DNA of 64,000 nt from Kondoa malvinella (taxonomy: Eukaryota; Basidiomycota; Agaricostilbomycetes; Agaricostilbales; Kondoaceae). The translations under genes were made by a program, and so were the position numbers. Below the pieces are notes generated by a model. It made no database searches, was not told where the DNA came from, and saw only the letters and a program-made list of their open reading frames with translations. Where the stretch lies: positions 496,001 to 560,000 of the forward strand of contig BCIM01000004.1 in the NCBI GenBank assembly GCA_039545315.1, given 5' to 3'. Shown here piece by piece: positions 58,606 through 64,000 of this stretch; the stretch's first letter is position 1, and each line of letters starts with the position of its first letter.

Positions 58606-60537
58606 CTAGTGAACGTTGCGGAATGCCTTCTTCATGTGGCGCTTGCGAAGGGAAGTGCACTGGGCACCAATAGCCTCGCACTATATCAAGCATGATCAGT
58701 TTGCGTTCATGGCATACATAAAGGATCAGCTTACGGTAGAGAAGTCCCGCTCGCCTCCACCTTGCTGGCTGTTCATCTTGTTTTTGCATTCATTCATGCT
58801 ATAGCAGATCAGATTAGCGATTGCAAAAGCAATTCAGCAGACTGAGACTAACGCCTTCATGCAAGTGTTGTAATCAGCGAACGATCCAGGAGTAGAAGGA
58901 GCAGAAGGAGTTTCAGGCTGCGACGGAGCAGGAGCGGATGATGGTGAAGGAGCAGGAGCAGGGCTAACATAGCTGATTAGCCAGGCCTGACATATGTCAA
59001 TGGAAGACTCACGCGGCGCTGGTTGCAGGCTCTTCAATAGGCTCTTCTTCGACAGGCTCTTCAACAGGGTACTCCTCTTCGACCGGCTGTTCCTCGACTG
59101 GGTCAGCGTCTTCAACTGGAGTTTCCGGGCTTCAAACAAGAGATATGAGCATCCGGACTCGTTCTTCTGACAAATTGCAGACTTACGTGGCAGGGCTTTC
59201 TTCAACTGGCTCCTCCTCAATTGGTTCAGCAGGAGTTGCAGGGGCTGAGCTGGCAGAAGGAGTTGGGGCTTCAACCGAGCTAGACGAAGGCTTTGGTGCA
59301 GCTGGAGCTGGAGCTGATCCGCCAGAACTACCAAAAGCGACCTCAGGACCTGGGATGGGGAAAGTCGTTGGTGCTGGGTTGCTGTTTACAATCAGGTATC
59401 AGCGCGAGGTTGGACGTGGATAGAGAATTGACAGACTAGATGTTGTTTGCGAATCCTTCAGCACCTTCGTAGCAAGCTGGGAAAGTGCAAGTCTCTAGAC
59501 CGGCAGGAGCAGAAGCGGCACCGCCAGTGACTTCGATCTGGAAGCATTGAGGGTAGGCTTGGACTTCGGCCGGCTGTTGTGAGATGGAGGTCAGTGAGAT
59601 CACTTGTATGGCTTTCGATACTTACAGCGCCGTGAAGTCCAACAATTTCGTGACGAAGTACACTAGACAGACCAATGAGCACGTCGATCGACAACAGGGC
59701 AAGGTGAAGACGTACTAGTTGCCATTTGGTACACCAGCCGGTACGACCAAGTGGTGAGTGAATTGAGTGCCAGCGTTGATACCAGTAGGACTGTTGACGA
59801 GCCATTTCCCATCCGCCATGGCATATTTCTGGATAGGGAACCCTGAAGAGCAGCCAAAGATGAGCAAATCGCAAGTGCGAGCGCTGTAGACTGACATTCG
59901 GTCGAAGTGGTAGTTTCAAAGGTGGAGCAATCCCCACCACAGTCAGCCAGGTAGTCAGTGACGGGCTTGAGAAGACGCAATCAGCAGGGAAAGAGTTGAT
60001 TATGAGATAAGGCTCACTCCGACGTGACTGCAGAAAGCAAAAGTCAAGATCACATCAAGCGTTTTGGAAACTAGACTCACGACTCTGGCCAGGTATCCCA
60101 CTTGATATCGATGGTAGAGCCAGCTTCAACGGTAGCAGTCAAAGGTGCAGCCTCGCCGTTGTTGGCCTGTAGCCCAGCGTCAGACGTGAATTAGAAGGAT
60201 CAGTAAGTATAACTTACAACACCGCAGACGAGATCAGCACCCCATGGCAATTTGACGAAGCCGTTGTCAGTGTTCTTCACTGGTCTGCTGATAGAAGGTT
60301 CTGTAGTTCCTTGTTGAGGGCTGCAACAGATTGTATCAGCTGACACATTTCGGAACACAGCTTCGGAGGAACATACTTGTAGCCTTCGTAGGTTGTGTCA
60401 CCTGCTGTGATGGAGGTGATGTGACCGTGGGCAGCGACAGAGCCCCTTGAGACGGACATGAGCGAACCGAAATCGTGACTACCGCGACTGCCGACTTACA
60501 AGAAGGCAGCGAGAGCAACGAAAGAAGAAGCAAGCAT
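58606..60537 (-). CDS. AA9 lytic polysaccharide monooxygenase with acidic extension
   Basis: Secreted copper enzyme that cleaves cellulose or related glucans oxidatively. The ATG at 60537 gives MLASSFVALAAFL, and a 5' intron (GTAAGT...CTCAAG) joins GSVAA to HGHITSITAGDTTYEGYKYV, so His1 of the mature protein forms half the copper brace. The second His is in WDTWPESHVGPVTDYLADCG. LVVPAGVPNGNYVLRHEIVG, LHGAPAEVQAYPQCFQIEVT and TCTFPACYEGAEGFANN complete the AA9 fold with the conserved Gln and axial aromatic region. After the domain comes a Pro/Ala/Ser linker and a stretch of about 60 residues rich in Glu, Pro and Val (EEEPVEE-like, about 59010-59210). The last part has paired cysteines (DYNTCMKA, MNECKNKMNSQ, STCEAIGAQCTSL) and ends KKAFRNVH (stop 58606). 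The final Cys-rich segment occurs in other basidiomycete AA9 proteins. About ten introns. Confidence 0.88.
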
Positions 60538-61311
60538 GATGAATCAGAAGTTAAGTGAGACCGCTGCGCACATCATCAGGACTGCCGTCCCACTACTGGT
60601 GAGCAACTCACGCTCAAAAGACTGTAGAGAAGGAAAGGAAAGGAAAGTGGAGGTGTAGGAAAGAAAGAGAGAAAGAGAGCGAGGTGCGAGTTTTGATTCG
60701 AGCAGAACATCGTGGAAGGCACGGCATAGAATCGATCTAGATTACGGTTGCCAGGGAAGCTCCTTGGCGAGTTTCAATTTCGCAGCCCGTTGCTTGCATA
60801 GATGTGCAGACCATCTTACATCGAACTGCGCAGCGCAGCACGTATTGAGCGCAGCACGTATTGAGACTCTGACTCGATTTGACGCAAAATGTAACGAAGC
60901 TTGATTCTTCCAGATGACAATGACGAATTCTCAGAAACCAAATACGAGCACTTCCAAGCAAATTGCAAGGCGTGGAAGCGGAGAGCCTCCGCCTTCGCGC
61001 GCGCTCGCCGAGACTTGTTCTTCTGTTTTCTCTGCAGGTGATAGTAAAGGGCAAGCTATTGTATGATACAGGCGAGGCAGTCACGAGATCTGTCGCGAGG
61101 ATACTCTGTATAGCTTCATAAGCGGTGCATTGGTCGATGGACAAGATTCGCTGAAAAGATAGGCGAGCAACCAAGCGTAAAGCAGAAAGGGCGCAAACGT
61201 AGCGGAAAGGACGCAACGTCCTTGCAAGTCTGTTCCTAAAGTCCGTATACCATTTCGTTGATCTCTCTATATCCCTGCAATTCAGTCTGTACATTTCGAG
61301 CCAATCAAACA
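60538..61311. promoter_or_regulatory. LPMO upstream region with CT-rich tract and 16-bp tandem repeat
   Basis: On the coding strand of the LPMO, a pyrimidine-rich tract lies 87-147 bp upstream of the ATG (60624-60684; purine-rich as shown). A GTGAGT donor at about 60610 and later acceptors suggest a 5' untranslated intron. A perfect 16-bp tandem duplication, GCGCAGCACGTATTGA twice, is at 60833-60864. A 192-codon minus frame (60737-61315) crosses this region but probably does not code. Confidence 0.5.
60833..60864. repeat. Perfect 16-bp tandem direct repeat
   Basis: GCGCAGCACGTATTGA occurs twice head to tail without mismatch, about 300 bp upstream of the LPMO start. It may be a recent replication slip or paired regulatory sites; no known factor site was recognised. 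Confidence 0.75.
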
Positions 61312-63868
61312 TCACTTGAGCGCTACAATATTGCAGGATCAGCTTGGTAAAGTTTGCGAGATACAGGCCTTACGTGGAAGCGCCAATATCTTCTCCTTCA
61401 AGATCTGAGGCTGCTCCAAAGCGAGATGAGTCAACGCTCGCAGATCCTGTGGGAAATTTAGTCGGTGCATAGAGATGTGATACTATGCGCACCTCATTAT
61501 CAAGCAGGTGAATTGTAATCTTCGGAGCATTGCCTATGCGGAAGGATTTCACAATCTTAAAGACCTTGTCGCCGACCTTTTGTTTCTGATCATGTGCTGT
61601 ATAGAGCTACAAATCAGCTTAATTCCCATCGACAAGACGAATACATACGCGCTAGATCTTGTATCTCATCGATAAAATCGTCTATGGACTTGACATCCTC
61701 TGCATTTGCGACAGCTGTGCATTCAGGTGGGGTTTCGGAAGCTGCTCTCACAGTCAGATCATTTCGATCAATCAGTCGGAGACGCACAAGCCAGCTTGAT
61801 GATCTCCACAGCTGACAAAGCACCGAGGGAAGCAGCAGTATATCCTCCTTCAGGTGGTGTCTTCGGCACTGCAGGTTCCTTTTCTTTCTCCTTTTCCTCT
61901 TTCTCGACTTTGGGTTCAGCTGACTTTTCATGCGTCAAGATGGTCAACGCTTCTTGGGCTTTCTCGGCCAAGACATCGGGATTGAAGAGGCACACTAATG
62001 TAATGCGTCAGTTCTCGATTTATAATTGTCAATGAGAACCCACGAGCTTTGTCCTTTTTGGCTGCCAGATAGATCAGAGAGAGAGATGCAGCAGATGAGG
62101 ATAGACTCACGCAAAGAAAGCAACAAGTCTACAATCTGAGCTTTGTTTTCAGCCGGGACCGCATCGACCTTTTCCAAAGCAGCAGCAAACTTGTCCTTCT
62201 CAGATATAGGCGTGATAGTGCCCGAGATAGATGGAGCAGCGAATCGAGGTGAGACTTCTCCAGAAGAGGAAGAAGACATCGAAAGAGGGCGTAAAGGATG
62301 ACCATCAGGCGATCCATAGACTGAAGATCGAGGTGAAGAAGGAGGTGAAAGACCGCGAACTCTTCTCGTGATATCTTCCACCAAACCTTCACCATCGAAA
62401 CTTGCTCCTCGCTGTCTTGGACCGGCGGATCGTTCTTTTGCTTTCGTAAAGATGCTAGCATAGTTTCGTGGCTCGTGAAAGCGGACTGTAATGGCTGTAC
62501 TGGTACCAAAGTCGCCAACAATCGGAGCACCATTCATGTGCGTCAATGCGTTTGCTGCTTCTTCTGGTCGACTGAAACTGACAAAGCCGTAACCTTTCGA
62601 ATCGCCTGTTTGTTCGTCGCGCATGACTCGAGCAGAGACGATCTTGCCAAAGATTTTAAAAGCGTGAAAGAGATCTTTCGAGGATAGGTTTGGGTCCAAG
62701 TCCTGCACAATTACTGTCTCACTGTCGATCTATCATAAGGGCTAGTGAACTTACCTTGCAAAACAAGTTACGAGGATCGACCATAGCATCCGAGCCAGGA
62801 TTCTTGTACCTTTCTTGCATGGCAGCCAAATCATAGCTAGACCCAGAAGAATTGCTAGAGCTATTCGAGAAGTCTCTTCTGATTGGGTGATACGCCTCAG
62901 CAACAGACATGCCCATGGGATTCATCGCTCCGCTGAATGACGAATAACGCTGCTGCTGCACCGGTACGAAAGAAGGAGCTTCAGCCCAAGATGATCTTCG
63001 GTCGTGCTGAAATTGTTGCGGCTGCACCATGCCGCGTATGGGACCGCGGTTGGCTTCGTATGGTTGCATAGTGATCGTAGAGCCATCAATATCAGCTGTA
63101 AAGGCAGAATACCCGCTATAAGCGCAAAGCTTGAAGGTGGTATACTGGCTTACAGCAATGCATCTCTTGCGCAGCAACTCGAGCATGAGTCTCGTCGTAA
63201 TACTCGATCACAGCAAGGCCTCTGCTCATAGCTTCAGCCGAGCCACACACATGATGAGAGAGCTTACCCGAAGTTGCCAACAGGATCATATTGCAACCTG
63301 ACACTGAACAATGGACCAAACCGGCGAAAGAGATCGTAAAGGTACCCAGGCGAGACGTTGTCCGGCAGTTGCTTGATCAAGTATGGTTTTGAGTTTGGCC
63401 TGGTCTCCATCTCGGGCTTGCCAGTAATGCTGAGATTCAGGTAGCCATTGGGTCCAAATGAGCAGTTTTGAGCTATTGCATAAGCCTTTTCGGCTGCACA
63501 GGATCATGTAAGGATAACGTGGAATGTAGCAGAGGCACAGCTTGCCTGAGGCAGCATGTTCAAACTAACAAAAGCCAGTCAGCTCTGCATATAGCTGAAG
63601 ATCTTCCTCGCTTACCTCTACATGACCTTGTATCGGCTCGTAGATGCTTCTGCTTCGGTCTATAATAGGCCGAGCTCTACTAGCAACATCAAGGCGTCGT
63701 TCAAACCTTAAATCACCTCACTTACGGCGTAACTTCACATAGCGCTTGCATGAGTTCAGCATCAGCAATAGCAGAGCTGATACCGTGCAGATAGAGGTAC
63801 GGCTGGGTGAGGTGAGGATGAGGTGGAATAGCGATCGAGGCGTCTAGCCTGTTCTCTTCCGTAGACAT
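61312..63868 (-). CDS. RRM4: Rrm4-like RNA-binding protein: three RRMs and MLLE-like repeats
   Basis: Best match in layout is Ustilago Rrm4, which carries mRNAs on moving early endosomes. The ATG at 63868 gives MSTEENRLDASIAIPPHPHL and RRM1 (QPYLYLHGISSAIADAELMQ). RRM2 is KPYLIKQLPDNVSPGYLYDL, FRRFGPLFSVRLQYDPVG, GLAVIEYYDETHARVAAQEM. RRM3, after a Ser/Gln-rich spacer, is RNLFCKDLDPNLSSKDLFHA, FKIFGKIVSARVMRDEQTG, SKGYGFVSFSRPEEAANAL, with good RNP motifs. The C-terminal half has one MLLE-like unit (AENKAQIVDLLLSLPKKDKA, LCLFNPDVLAEKAQEALTIL), a Lys/Glu spacer, and a clearer one: KQKVGDKVFKIVKSFRIGNA, PKITIHLLDNEDLRALTHLA, LEQPQILKEKILALP. MLLE domains bind PAM2 peptides. The last exon is very short (stop near 61312); reading on into the 60737-61315 frame is an alternative. 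About ten introns. Confidence 0.75.
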
Positions 63869-64000
63869 GGTTCGTTTCGGAGGGCACAGATTTCGTTAAC
63901 AAGGTCGTGAAAAGGGATTCAGGGATATGAGAGAGAGTCTAGCAGAGCATGAAGTAGGCAGTTCTGGTGGATAGAGACCAGCCAAGAGAGACGCTCAAGA
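63869..64000. other. Right edge, upstream of the Rrm4-like gene
   Basis: 132 bp of 5' flank; no feature can be supported. Confidence 0.3.

Noticed and set aside
60737..61315. 192-codon minus frame as extra 3' exon of the Rrm4-like gene
   Set aside because: Possible by an alternative acceptor, but it is Arg/Cys/Ser-rich, has no MLLE or RRM pattern and runs through the 16-bp tandem repeat; the short last exon with stop near 61312 fits better.
1..64000. tRNA, rRNA or CRISPR features
   Set aside because: Gene-free stretches were scanned by eye for T-loop-like GGTTCGA boxes, rRNA-like runs and spaced repeats; none convincing was found. A covariance-model search was not possible.

Overview
This 64 kb window is nuclear DNA from a fungus, most likely a basidiomycete. 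Almost every gene is interrupted by short spliceosomal introns of about 40-60 nt with GT(A/G)(A/C)G-type donors and AG acceptors. Genes lie on both strands, close together and without operons. The protein set is fungal: a dynactin p25, Mediator Med1, Dma-type FHA-RING ligase, Snt2, LCL2, RTA1 and HAM1-like families, and an AA9 lytic polysaccharide monooxygenase. A BRPF-type reader carrying bromodomain and PWWP on one chain, and an Rrm4-like protein with three RRMs and MLLE-like repeats, favour Basidiomycota over ascomycete yeasts. The species cannot be named from the sequence alone. Exon joins were worked out by hand, so gene ends are firmer than the exact exon lists.

Layout. 1-10 kb: an ABCC-type ABC transporter cut by the left edge, an unrecognised membrane protein, a kelch-repeat protein and an FMP42/SLC43-like MFS transporter. 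10-17.6 kb: the most accessory-looking stretch. Two paralogous secreted proteins of unknown family flank a truncated Fanzor/TnpB-like gene, an orphan membrane protein and a fragment of a zinc alcohol dehydrogenase next to three ambiguous bases. 17.7-28 kb: a BRPF/Nto1-like chromatin reader, LCL2, a mitochondrial carrier, an uncharacterised secretory membrane protein and dynactin p25. 28-40 kb: a PDK1-type kinase with PH domain, a HAM1-like protein, Med1, and a divergent quinone oxidoreductase/fructosamine-kinase pair. 40-52.7 kb: a GH16 glycosidase, Snt2, an SLC35F-like transporter and a Doa4-like rhodanese/ubiquitin protease. 52.7-64 kb: an unknown small protein, an RTA1-family protein, a Dma1-like FHA-RING ligase, an AA9 LPMO with a long acidic tail and an Rrm4-like RNA-binding protein.

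Most of the window is housekeeping: chromatin and transcription (BRPF, Snt2, Med1), ubiquitin signalling (Doa4-like, Dma1-like), cytoskeletal and endosomal transport (dynactin p25, Rrm4-like), membrane transport and cell wall or plant polysaccharide work (GH16, AA9). The parts least explained by known families are the secreted paralogue pair, the Fanzor-like remnant, the dehydrogenase fragment and a roughly 110-bp repeat present twice near 52.8 and 54.6 kb.
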